From Terebella lapidaria (lineage: Eukaryota > Annelida > Polychaeta > Terebellida > Terebellidae), in contig OX424569.1 of the NCBI GenBank assembly GCA_949152475.1, forward strand, positions 29,929,950-29,993,949: 64,000 nt of DNA, in the 5' to 3' direction. Position numbers and translations under genes: made by a program. Shown piece after piece: positions 49,649 to 60,615 of the stretch. The notes below the pieces were generated by a model. It made no database searches. It was not told the DNA's origin and was given only the letters and a program-made list of their open reading frames with translations. Position 1 is the first letter of the stretch. Each line of letters opens with the position of its first letter.

Positions 49649-51950
49649 CTGCAAATATAATGAAATCAATCAAGTATGATATAAATTCAGCAATCTCAAA
49701 CCCATCATCATGTGGTATTACCAATGATAAGGATGGAACCAATAATAAGTATAATGGGTAACCCAAACAAGTAGAAGAGAAGGTTAGATCCAACCAAATG
49801 AATAGACAGGTGTGAAAACTACTACCAACTTTATTGGCATTCACATATACTAAAATACATTGCACATAGTTGTGACACAGTTAAAATGAAATACTGTATG
49901 AAGGAATGATACAGATACATAATAAAAAAAAACATAGGATAATATCAACCGTGTGGAAGAGGAAGGTGGATAAAATGTACGTGTGAGAAAACTGACCGAG
50001 AGCAATAACTGAGTAGTATTAGTACAGTGTACAGGGTGGTCAATAAGAGTATATATATGAAATTTAAAACTATTTGAACAATTAAATCTGACACAACAGT
50101 AACATTTCTGCTTCAGTCAGATGGGGATCCACGAGTTTATCAGCTGTATTGTGCACAGAAGGTTCACATTTTTATTGGCATGCTGTGTTGTAGTACTGGC
50201 GGAATCTTTCAGTTTCATATCATAACTGCATTCGGTTTCATGCAAAAGTTATGACCTCGTCGCTAGATGTAGCCATGTAATGACTGGGGAGCAGATAAGA
50301 ATGAATGCCGGTGTAAAGGAAATTTACGTCCTACGTAAAATAGGTCCCACAGACAAATATTCCTAGGAAATGTTGTCCAATGGGACAATATTCTCAGTAA
50401 TATATGTCCGGCGGACCTAATTCCCTAGGAAAACATGTCCAAGGTCATATTTCCCCGGCACTCATGTCCAGGCAGAATATTGCCCCTAGGAATATATGTC
50501 CGGGGGGACTTAAAATACATGGGACATATATTCCATTTACACTTAAAGTGATATTGGCAGTAAGTTATGGATTTTTCCATAACTTTCTGATTGAACGAAG
50601 AAAACATAACAGTTATATATCTGAACTTGTATGCTCAATTTGAACAGATGCCCCTTTCTAATCGAATTCGTTGCGAATTTCTGGTGAAGATATTTTGAGT
50701 TTGTTTACATTACCGCCATTCTCGGTGCTTTGTACCCCTTGATGCAGTGCGATTCCAGCTTACTCGTATATGTTCGAGCCAATCGAGCGTGAAATAGGTC
50801 AAGTCAGAGGTAGGTCAACTCTGAGTGGCGCACAAAACAAAAGAAAAGCGGCTGCTAGTACTGTCATATGCTTGATTTATCCATCTGATCAAGCATAGTT
50901 TGTTTTGTAACCTATTTTTCTGAGACCACAGGCATATATCTAATTGATTTAGAAAAAATAGTTTTCCTGCCAATATTACTTTAAATTCAAACTTGTGGAG
51001 GAGTTGCCTCGTGTGATATCACTATTGGGGATATTCTGGACTGTAGTTTTGATACCGCTTCTGAAAGGACATCAGCACGTGGGGTACGAAAAGTCTCGGG
51101 GTCATAGTTCAAGGCCTCATTTTTGCTCCGAGATCTTGGGGTTCACGTCACTGACATATCTCGTTCTTGAAAATGAACCTACAGCCAGAAATAGCCTCCT
51201 CTTCCTCTCTCGCTTTTTCCTTGACCGTCATTCACCCTCGATTCTACCTACACAATATTTCCTCTTGGAAGCAGAGATCAGTGTCCTGTATTCAATCTCA
51301 TCCTAATAAAATCACATCCACTAGTAACAGGCCAGTGAATGTGACAATAGGACTGGAACTCTACCCTAACAAAAGGAGACAGCAACAGGACCGACCGATC
51401 CAGGGAACATAGTCATAGGACTCTATCCCAAAGGAAGGCCCAACAAGTACAGGTACCAAGCATTTGAATTATCTCGTAAAGCTTGAACTCGACCAGGTAC
51501 TGAGCCAAAATTACACCCAAGAGGCGAAAAATCCATCCCATCCAGAGAAATCCCCATCATCCATTGCATGTAACAATCCAGTAAATCCACTGGTAAGACT
51601 GGGAAGTATGACCTAAGCCGATGGGAAATAAACCAATACGTATGGCCTTGACTTGGTATATTGACAAGGATCACAGCAGTGACCTACGTGCTGGGGTATC
51701 CAGTTGCGGAGATTGAGCTCCACCAATTAGACACCAGCAGAACCCCAACCCGAAAAGCAAGCCGGAAAATTCACACTTATGGTTGTAACGCCCAATAAAC
51801 AGGAAAGACTGATTCACGAGGACCCAGAAATAGACGGCACTAACATTTAGGAAGCATCTTATAAAGCACTGACGGGAGTAAGTTACACCCCTTAAACATA
51901 GTAAAATGACTCGAGGACTGTTACAAAATGTTTAATATCTGATACCTTAC
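49649..51950 (-). other. Intron of the sulfotransferase gene
   Basis: The donor gtaagg (51950-51945) and the acceptor cag at 49649-49651 give a 2.3-kb intron in phase 1. It holds a cryptic ~30-bp tandem repeat at 50355-50530. 51000-51880 is less AT-rich and has short open frames, but I could not identify any of them. Confidence 0.7.
50355..50530. repeat. Degenerate ~30-bp tandem repeat
   Basis: About five or six units each contain a variant of 'cctaggaaatatatgtcc' followed by 'ggcgga' or 'aaggtca' and 'atatt'. Examples are 'cctaggaaatgttgtcc', 'cctaggaaaacatgtcc' and 'cctaggaatatatgtcc'. The spacing is about 29-31 bp. Confidence 0.55.
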
Positions 51951-52110
51951 CTCCAGCACCAAACGCCTTTCCAAGCACTTCCATGCTGTGGGCCCCAATG
52001 ATGTGTTCATCTGCTCTCCCCAAATAAAGTATCAGAATTATTACCACAGGAATAACAATGAAGAGAACCTCATGGAATTTAGTCCTCAGCTTTCTTATTT
52101 CAAACGACAT
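51951..52110 (-). CDS. Carbohydrate sulfotransferase, exon 1 (cytoplasmic tail, membrane anchor, stem)
   Basis: It encodes residues 1-53 plus the first base of codon 54, ending at the donor gtaagg in phase 1, which matches the phase of exon 2 (joined codon GAT, Asp). The ATG at 52110 gives a short basic tail, a hydrophobic anchor at 15-31 (V-L-F-I-V-I-P-V-V-I-I-L-I-L-Y-L-G) and a stem. This is the type II Golgi topology expected for the family. Upstream in-frame ATGs at 52122, 52137 and 52194 are possible alternative starts; 52110 places the anchor most typically. The whole protein would be 351 residues. Confidence 0.72.
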
Positions 52111-52199
52111 TTTGAAATACATGACAGTGACTGACATCGTGAAACCAATCGCTAAGCAACACCTGTCATATTCGCGTTCAATAGGCCACGTCAACTAGT

Positions 52200-54200
52200 T
52201 GACTGTTTCCCAATAATATTTCTGTCAAATTATACCATACCCATACCCATATACTTTCCACTATAGTATCTACAAGAATCATACCTGGTGCAGAGCACCA
52301 GATCTCCCCGGATGAGAACTCCTTAGTGCGTTCATTTCAAGCACTGTTGAGTGTTTCATACTGGTGTAAAAGGAATGGTCATTGTCGGAATAGTAATCCC
52401 TGATCGAGTACGCCCTTTAGAAATAGCAAGGTGTCCATCAAATTCAGCACCGTTTTCAACTTGGTTGGGAATTAAATGTATCCATAAAGTTTTTCTCTGT
52501 CAATAATGCCAGTGGTGTTGAACTCGGGACCCATTCCGACTTTTACAGTGTCAACTATCAGTACCACGGTTCACAACATTCCGCGCTCTGCAAGCTAAAA
52601 AAAATAGCTCGTTGTGGGACACAGAAAAATAAATGCATATGATATTTAAATGTAAAAATTCAGTCAGAGAATGGAATGAAACAAATGTGCTAATATTCTT
52701 GCTCCAAAACAAGGAAATTAGGCACTGACATATAGTATAAACATTTGAAGTGAGCGACGGGTCGGCGGTTGACTGAATGCACACCGTGTTGATGTATTTA
52801 TTCTCATATCCCACAGACAAGCAAATGTTCCCTTAAATCAGCAATGGTGACGAGAAATATGCTCCATTGGATGAAAGTAATCGTCAGATTATATTAATTT
52901 ATATACGTTCAAATCTGTCAAGTAATGTTAAAAGTTGGAATCAATTTTAAAATCAGCCAAATTTAGCATTCTTGTTTGTCACGCGAACTTGAAAATACAT
53001 CTCGAGATAGTCGGGCCTATATAGGAAATATGCACAGTTCGACAACAGATACTCAGAAAATTGCCGTTAATCGTGCATGAAAACAGTGAATAGAGAATGT
53101 TCGGCCTGCCTACAATGCCGGTTGCCACAGTATCTAGACAAATACCGATGACGTCATCAGACTGTGTATAGAACTCGCGCACAAGGCGGGCCGCTTTGAG
53201 GATAAAATTGATGCGCCCGAATTTGAATCTTGATTTGGAAACTCAATTTAGGCACATAATGCACATTCTCAGACCCAACCTTGTAGGATTTCTCGTTCTA
53301 TAAACAAAATAAAGCTATTGCAGAATGAATAAATTTTGTCAATTCTAAGTGATTATAGCTTTAAATTATCGAAAGCAGTTTTTCTACGTGAGTATTCTCT
53401 CATGGGATTCTCAGAGAGTGTTTAAGTATCCGCAGCGGGGAGACAACAATATAGATATTTGACGCTAGCATATATATTACCAACGCCAATCGGGTATTCT
53501 CGCACCCTGATTTGTTGTCATGACTAAGCCCGGGAAAAAGGCATACCGCACACTTTTTCGTTTACGTAAATTCATATGTTGTAGAACGTTATCAACGCCT
53601 TCAAATCTGTATTAGCGTGCGAGAAAAAAAATGCAGAAATTCAAACGGAAATGTTTATTTGTGCGCTATGGGTTTACCCCGGCACTCGTCACTTATCCAT
53701 GCCCCCCCCCCCCCCCTATGTTCGTGAAAAAAGCATATCAATCAATGACACACAACTTATTGATGTACATAAATAAGTTGTATGTCGTCGATTGATATGT
53801 TGTTTTTTCTTCAAATATGATAATTTGCCACATCTGGGGAGTTTCATTGAAAATAAACTTCTATAGTTTATCCATGATAATTGACTTTCACTCATATAGC
53901 CACCACATCCGCTGTAACACCAGTTCCGATGTCATTTGTTGTTTGAATCTTTTTCGTGCTCTAGACAATCAATTCCAGATGGTGGTCGGGTGAAAAAATG
54001 AACAGTATACACGGGTTAACTGTATGTAGCCCTAAAGATAAACACGGATGAACAAGTTCTGAACCAATGAGCACTGTGACGTTTCAACTGCACGTCACAC
54101 GTCTTTCATATTAAGCAATAATTCACGACCAGGCCCTATGAATTCTAGAATTGAGAAACATGAGCTGACACTTATCTGACACGTATTATGCATATTGAAA
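52200..54200. other. Upstream region of the sulfotransferase gene, unassigned
   Basis: No coding domain is visible. There is a run of 14 or so C at about 53702. Nearby 53740-53800 contains an inverted pair around 'caatcaatgacacacaactt' and 'aagttgtatgtcgtcgattg', a possible hairpin of ~20-bp arms. No promoter element could be placed. Confidence 0.4.
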
Positions 54201-54204
54201 TGGC

Positions 54205-54740
54205 CCTTTGTGGTCCGATAATATACTCGCATGAAATTTCTATATTTATAGTGAACGAGCGAATCTTGCCGAAATTTCCATCAATGATGAATGATGAATT
54301 CAATAATGAATGAATTCAATGATGAATAATCAAAGCTCGGTAAACAGACAATTCGATTGCCCTTACTCATTGTGTTGAATTGGCCGGTGGATATGCATCG
54401 TTTGAGCAGAACTAAAGTTTATATGGGTGGCAACAGGCTACGAATTAGATTAGAACCAAAACATGAGGATGAATGAACACAATACCTTCGACTATGGTAG
54501 GGGCGCATCCTGGGATGAATATGCTGAAGTGGCGGTTGTGGCACATACCCAAATCAAAGTCATAGCAAGTCGAAGTCGGAGCAAGCTCAGCGAAGTAGCA
54601 CTGCAGATTTAGGCTTTGTGCGTCGGAAGCTCCATTTTTAGGTTACCGGCCTCATGATCCGATAATATACTCGTATGAATTTTGTATATTCAAAGTTAAC
54701 GAACGAATTGTACTGAAATTTTGCATACCATCAACCAGTA
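54205..54740. repeat. Paired short repeat related to R1 ends
   Basis: 54208-54290 and 54645-54735 share 'gtccgataatatactcg', 'atgaa.ttt.tatatt', 'aacga.cgaat' and 'gaaattt'. The second is preceded by 'ttaggttaccgg', the R1 terminal sequence. Confidence 0.5.
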
Positions 54741-54814
54741 GCCTATTGGCTTGTGACTAGGTACTTATGTACTTGTCATATATCTATTCCATAGGGTTAG
54801 TTTCAGATTGCTAA

Positions 54815-55045
54815 ATTATTTTCATAGGTTGCTGGGCAGTTGTATACTAATTTCATCAGGTGTACAGTAGAAACAACTACAGTAACCACACTGTCTGCCC
54901 CTGATGACGCCAGTGTGTCTTTTGATAAAGTATTTGGTTGGGCTTTGTTTCTATTGCAAAATGTTGTGTTTTACGTTTATTATTGGAATCATCAAAATTT
55001 GGCTGTCTTGGTGGTAATAGATTGATACTTACATTTCCACAAAGA
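54815..55045 (+). repeat. Rep-C interspersed repeat
   Basis: This is a well-preserved copy: 'ttgctgggcagttgtatact', 'gtgtacagtagaaacaac', 'ctgtctgcccctgatgacgc', 'ggttgggctttgtttctatt', 'tcatcaaaatttggctgtct' and 'ggtggtaatagattgatact'. Confidence 0.75.
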
Positions 55046-55079
55046 TACCTGAAAATATTTCAAAAGGAAGTTATCTGTT

Positions 55080-55335
55080 ATTTCTTTTATGTTCCCCAAA
55101 ATGGCGGCAGTCTTCACTGAAAACGTCCAAAGTCTGCATGAAAACTGTTTTCAATTGATGTAAAAAAATACTCGTATGGACCTTTGTGATGTGTATAAGT
55201 TGTCTTGCCCTAGAATGGCGGTCATTCTGATTTTTTGATGGGTCGGCAAAAAAACGCGTCTCAAATCAGTCATTATTCGTTTTGAGCCATTTCGAGCAAA
55301 AAAAAACATTTTTTGCAACTGAAATTTCGTCCCCC
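55080..55335 (+). repeat. Diverged R1 fragment
   Basis: The 'ccccaaaatggcggcagt', 'tgtgatgtgtataagttg' and 'aatggcggtcattctga' blocks follow the same order as 145-320 of the R1 copy at the window start. Confidence 0.45.
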
Positions 55336-55945
55336 TTTTCCTTCATAATGGAAGCTGTATGAAGTAAACTCCTATACTAGAACACTTCGAGATAGAGCTT
55401 GAAGATTCGCACACTCGAATGTGAAATCATGTTTGGTGTTGTCAGTGGTGACCTTCAATTTGATCTCCAATGACGTAGAAAGATCACAACGGCCTTTTTT
55501 GTCCAGAAAAACGCCCAATTGGACTTCGACAGCCATTTTGTGGCTCATCATACTGTATACGATAGTAAGAACTACTTTGATATTACATATAACCTGGAGT
55601 CTATACCTTATATGTTTTAGGGTTTCAAGATGTGGAGAGAAAATATGGGGAACATTATACAAATGGCTACAAATTATTTGTATCTTCTTGCAAGCAGACA
55701 CGACTTGTCATATATAGATATTTCAGAGGTCCAAGAGTTAATCAATCCTTATCCATAGGAGCTGACCTGCGTTGACCAATAGGGTGATCAAAACACTGCC
55801 TTTTTGGTAGATACATTAATAATTTCCCATATGTCGGGACTATTCAGTCAGTTTGCAGTAGCCGCTGTTTCCCCATGAAACACTCTGGCAAATAATGATG
55901 AATGTGAAAAAAAAACAACCACGTCTCATGCATATCAATGTGGAA
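55335..55945. other. Unassigned stretch
   Basis: Overlapping open frames on both strands at 55372-55717 have no recognisable domain and look like chance. Nothing else is supported. Confidence 0.35.
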
Positions 55946-55949
55946 GTTA

Positions 55950-56175
55950 TACAATGTAAGTTTCAATCTATTACCACCAATATAGCCAAATTTTGATGAC
56001 TCCAATAACAAACGTAAAATACATTTGGCAATAGAAACGAAGCCCGAACGAGCAGTTTATCAAAAGACACACTGGCGTCATCACGGGCAGACAGTGTGCT
56101 AAATGTAGTTGTTTCTACTGTACACCCGATGGAATTCGTATACAACTGCCCAACAACCTATAAAAATCGTTTAGA
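55950..56175 (-). repeat. Rep-C interspersed repeat, inverted
   Basis: Minus-strand copy: 'aatctattaccaccaatata', 'aaattttgatgactcc', 'aatagaaacgaagcccgaac', 'gggcagacagtgtgc' and 'gtagttgtttctactgtaca'. Confidence 0.75.
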
Positions 56176-56304
56176 AATCCTAAACAAACCCCATGGAATA
56201 GAGTACATAAGTACCTAATCACAAGCCGAAAGGCTACTGAGTTTATGGTATCCTCGGGGACAGATTTAACGTCCACCAGCAGTGACACTGGCTCAGTGGT
56301 ATGA

Positions 56305-56530
56305 ATGTAAGTATCAATCTATTACCACCAATATAGCCAAATTTTGATGATTCCAATAACAAACGTAAAATACATTTTGCAATACAAACAAAGCCCGACC
56401 AAACAGTTTATCAAAAGAAACACTGGCGTCATCAGGGACAGACAGTGTGCTAAATGTAGTAAGTACCCCATTGAATAAATATACAAGTACATGAGTACCT
56501 AGTCACAAGCCAAAAGGCTACAAATCTATA
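56305..56530 (-). repeat. Rep-C interspersed repeat, inverted, second of a pair
   Basis: This is a close repeat of 55950-56220, including the flanking 'agtacctagtcacaagccaaaaggcta' type sequence, so the repeat and its flank were duplicated in tandem. Confidence 0.7.
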
Positions 56531-59515
56531 CTTATAAATAATGCCTATTGAAACTTCTAATATAAAAACCTACCCTTGTAAACTTGAATATTTTTTTTAT
56601 CATAAATTTGTCAACATTTGATATACACCAATACGACAACAATCTGAAAAATGTCTGATTATATAACTCGAAATCTCGTCATTTTATATGGTAACAGTCA
56701 CACAGTGTAACACAAATAATTGTACCTCGTCACCCATCTTTTTTGAAAGTTCCAATGTTTTGAACAATGCTAAACAAAATCTCAGAATATCTAATAAGAA
56801 CTATATGTTATAGCGTTACGGTAGTACAGACTCGACATTACGGTAATACCCGGCATCTAGTGATATGATGTTAAGATGCAGTGAGACCCACCATCTTGGA
56901 AGCCATTTTTTGCTCAGGGCAGAACGGCACCAAAAAGGAGTCATTTGTTATGAATTATTGAGTAATACTAGGTCTAAAATTTCAGATTGTGGTAGCAGAT
57001 TAGTCAGTTCTCAACATTTAAAAAATATGTTGGTAACCCATGTGGGTCTGGATCCATCCGGATCAAAACCAAATTTTACGCGTAGCGGTTCTCAAACTGA
57101 GTGAAGACAGGTCCCTAGGGACCTCAGTGTTTAGAAAGTTATATCTGTGTAATATTCGAGCCGAGCCTTACATTTTTGACTTTCTCTATAGGTACGTGAG
57201 AAATTGTCATCGTTCCCACTGCATTTTCAAGAAAACCGCCATTTTTCATTTTCAGCACGTTTTGGGGGCAACATTGCTGTAACAAATCTGCATTGAAATA
57301 GGCGACAATGCATAGTTTGTGGCACTTACTATTAATCATTGGGATGTATTCTTCATCTGTACATATCCATTCCAACAGTTGTTCCGTTATTTTGTTCTAA
57401 AAACACAATCCAAATGATAACATTTCAAAACAGTTTTGGCAAAACGGCATGTTTGTATTCCTAAATCACGTGATCAAGATGATACGTCATTGTATCATTA
57501 CACATCCCAACAGCTGATCGGTGCCTCATTATAACAGGAATAATAATAGTATAATAATCGACTTTTCGAGCTGTAATGGAGATGCTCTAAGTAAATTCAA
57601 GTAATATACAGATAAATAAAATTTCTTCAATGCCACAATACCGAATAATCTGGGACTATTTGCATTGCTGCCGCACACGTAATTGGGCAAGGAATGACTC
57701 AGAACTTCTATTCGCCAGATGGCGCATTGAATGTTTCCAGGAATTTCCCAAACAACAAAAAAGTTTTGAGGCACTGTCGTCAATCAAAACACTTGAGCTA
57801 GTCCAAAATGACTGATTTAGATACAGGAATGTTATACACCAATGAGTTACAACGATCCAACAACTGTCAACGTCTGCAGGTGAATATATCACGTACGCAA
57901 CCCATTCCAGGACACATGTGCTTTGCCCTTCAATCCGACTCGGAACCGATCGGAAGTAAACATTTGTCACAAAAATCACATGCAAGCCCATGTGCATCAA
58001 CAGCTGACCAGCATGTAAACAACACTGATATGCGGGTCACGTGTGTGGTTAACCCTATCATTTGCCATGTCCGGCACATGGGAAGGTCCGATGCCAGCCT
58101 TTTGTAGAATTTGGTCTGTCAACTCAGGGACATGCACACATTTTGGCCAGTGCAACAGGTTAGTATTTGTTTATTTTTTATACCAACAAACAGTGTTTGT
58201 TTATTATTGATACTGATTAGGACAGGCGGTCTGTTTACACAGAAAAGCACAGGAACTGAATAATGAACATGTTGTTGATAATTTAAATTGCCGGTACAAT
58301 ACAGTATATGGGTAGACCATCTACTGGTACTAGTATGTCTTAAATTTATTTCCAGAACTAGTACTTAGGGATCATTCGTTGATGCATCCAAATTTGCTAT
58401 TATTCGGTTCATATTTCACTATTTGAACATTCGTTATAGACAAAAAATATTGACATTAAACTACAACAGCTTCATCGACTCCATGGAAAATGCTGTTGAA
58501 ATTAACTGTACTTCTCGTTATTTCCGATACCTAGTTCCTACAACATACATGTAGTACCAGCATAGAAAACAGCCAAAACTTTCTAACTAATTATCTAATA
58601 TCACAGACGAGTACCTGTTCGGTTTGATTCCCATGACCAGATGACACGAATAATTGGTTCCTACTTCAGTCATTCCGCCACTACTTAAATTGTGTGTCAA
58701 GTTTTGTGTGTCAAAATTGTGTGTCAATATTCCACTGGCGTGCCAGAGGTTGCAGGTTTCAATCCTACATGTACCCAGTCTAGCATACTGTACACCCAAA
58801 ATTTACTTATGAATATTTCACAAATTACATGTTCACTTTACTTTTTTATTTGCAGGCCTCTACCACATGACAATTAGGGGAAGGGGGGGGGGGGTGTTCA
58901 GCCCCCCCCCCCCCCGAGGACAATGAACCCCACCCACGTCTCTAAATCCTGCATCTTGCATCATCCCATGTGAACACATGCAATCACAAGAGCACCAGAT
59001 TACAGATTCTGTCACCAGATGACAGAATGGATATTATGGATGTGTTGCTACGTGTTTTACCCGTATTATTGATGATGTTCATAACAGCTAATCACTGTGA
59101 TGTGATTTAGCTGTTTGATTGGTGCCACATGAAGTGGATCCCCAGTTGGATATACTCACTAGCTGGATAAGTGTGTGCTGCTACAGAGTTTGAAATTGTG
59201 GGTCTGACTAGCAACATCGTCTCCGAAGCGACGAAGAAAACTGTGTCATGTGTATCTACCCAAATTGGACATATCGGCAAGTCGATATGTGCTAAAAGAC
59301 CTACTCTGTGCTGCAGATATACTGTGAGTACTAATTTACATAGATATAATGTGGCTTGCATACCGAGATGTGAACATTATTATCTGGTTTAGATATCATG
59401 TGGAGAGTTTGTATTTCCATGTAATGCCTGACAATATCATGTTTGGACCTGGGATGCTATGCCTCCAGCAGTTGCATGAACTTTTGCAAACAGGCTGAAT
59501 TGAATGACAATGTTT
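56530..59515. other. Unassigned stretch with poly-G/poly-C pair
   Basis: I see no gene that I can name. A 13-G run followed within 10 bases by a 14-C run at 58883-58917 could form a hairpin. The frames at 57529-58107 on both strands have no domain. One possible exon is listed separately at 57330-57396. Confidence 0.4.
57330..57396 (-). CDS. Possible orphan exon
   Basis: On the minus strand 'tttggattgtgtttttag' precedes a 67-nt open stretch reading N-K-I-T-E-Q-L-L-E-W-I-C-T-D-E-E-Y-I-P-M-I, followed by gtaagt. The peptide faintly resembles the N-terminal helix of hAT/ZBED transposases (I-x-x-x-I-C-x-D), but it is too short to be sure. No partner exon was found. Confidence 0.22.
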
Positions 59516-59516
59516 T

Positions 59517-60613
59517 TAGGTTACCGGACCTATGGTCCGCGTCGTCGTCAGCGTCGGCGCCGTCCGTCCACATTTTTAGCTTACCGGCCCATAAGGGCCA
59601 ATAAGCTATTGTCGTGGTTTTTCGTGCGTTGTCCGTCGTCGTCGTCGTCCGCCACATTATCTATTAACATTTTTTATCTTTTTTTCGGGCTGATGAATTT
59701 GTCCATAAATTTGTGTGACTATGTATTGGGTCAATACCCCCAGATATTTTTTTTTCATTTTTTTGACTGAATCGATTATGCAGTTTTGGGGTCCATTTTT
59801 ATGCCGAAAATGGCTGTTTTTGCATGTTCTTAACTTTAAAAATTATTTTCTCAAAAACTGTCTGATCAGTTTTGAGATTTTAGTTTCAAAATGTTCCCCT
59901 CATGTATATTTATAATGTGTATAAGTTTTGATGCTCTTGAATCGCCGGCCTGCGTGCGGCGGCCATTTTGATGTTGCTTACGGGGCCCAAATAGGACTTT
60001 CCCATGTTAAATTCTCCTATGCTTTATAATGGGCCACAATGTTCTAGATATCTCACTTAATATTGAGAGTAGAGACTCGGAATCAATTGTGGACATATAG
60101 GAAATGATATATGCTGAATATTCTTGTGACCTTGAATTTGACCTTTAACCTCATTTTCAAGGTCAGAGCCCGAAATGGCTAATATCTCGCTTATTATCGA
60201 CATTACAGCTTACGAATCAATTGTGGACATATATGAAATGTTATATGTCGAATACTCTGATGACCTTGAAATTGACCTTTGACCTACTTTTCAAGGTCAA
60301 AGCACAAAATGGCTATTATCTTGCTTATTATCGACTTTACATCTTAGAAATCAATTGTTGACATACAGCAAATGATAAATGCTGAATATTCTGTAGACCT
60401 TTAATTTGACATTTGATTTGATTTTCAAGGTCACAGGACATGATGATTATTATCTCTCTCATTATTGAATTTCCAGCTTAGTAATCAATTGTGAACGTAT
60501 AGGAAATCAAATATGCTGAACACTCTCGTGACTTTATGTTTGACCAGTGACCTTATTTCTAAGACCACGGGACAAAATATAGCTACTAGTATTATATATT
60601 GTCCGGTAACCTA
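59517..60613. repeat. R1 interspersed repeat, complete copy
   Basis: The terminal inverted repeat is TAGGTTACCGGAC at the left (59517) and GTCCGGTAACCTA at the right (60601-60613). Just inside the left end are two palindromes, 'cggacctatggtccg' and 'ggcccataagggcc', then a (GTC)n-rich tract, an 'aaaatggc' block, and four tandem units starting near 60080, 60214, 60347 and 60481 (period ~134 bp). It has no coding potential. It is non-autonomous; its class is unknown. Confidence 0.72.
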
Positions 60614-60615
60614 TC

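Noticed and set aside
49649..49865. N-terminal 73 residues of the long frame containing the sulfotransferase
   Set aside because: A consensus acceptor lies at 49649-49651, and exon 1 at 51951-52110 supplies a matching phase and the expected membrane anchor, so this part is intron.
51000..51880. Less AT-rich block in the sulfotransferase intron as a decayed gene or retroelement
   Set aside because: All three frames on both strands are interrupted, and I could not match any segment to a known protein.
57529..58107. Opposed open frames at 57.5-58.1 kb
   Set aside because: They have no domain, no splice context and lengths within chance expectation.
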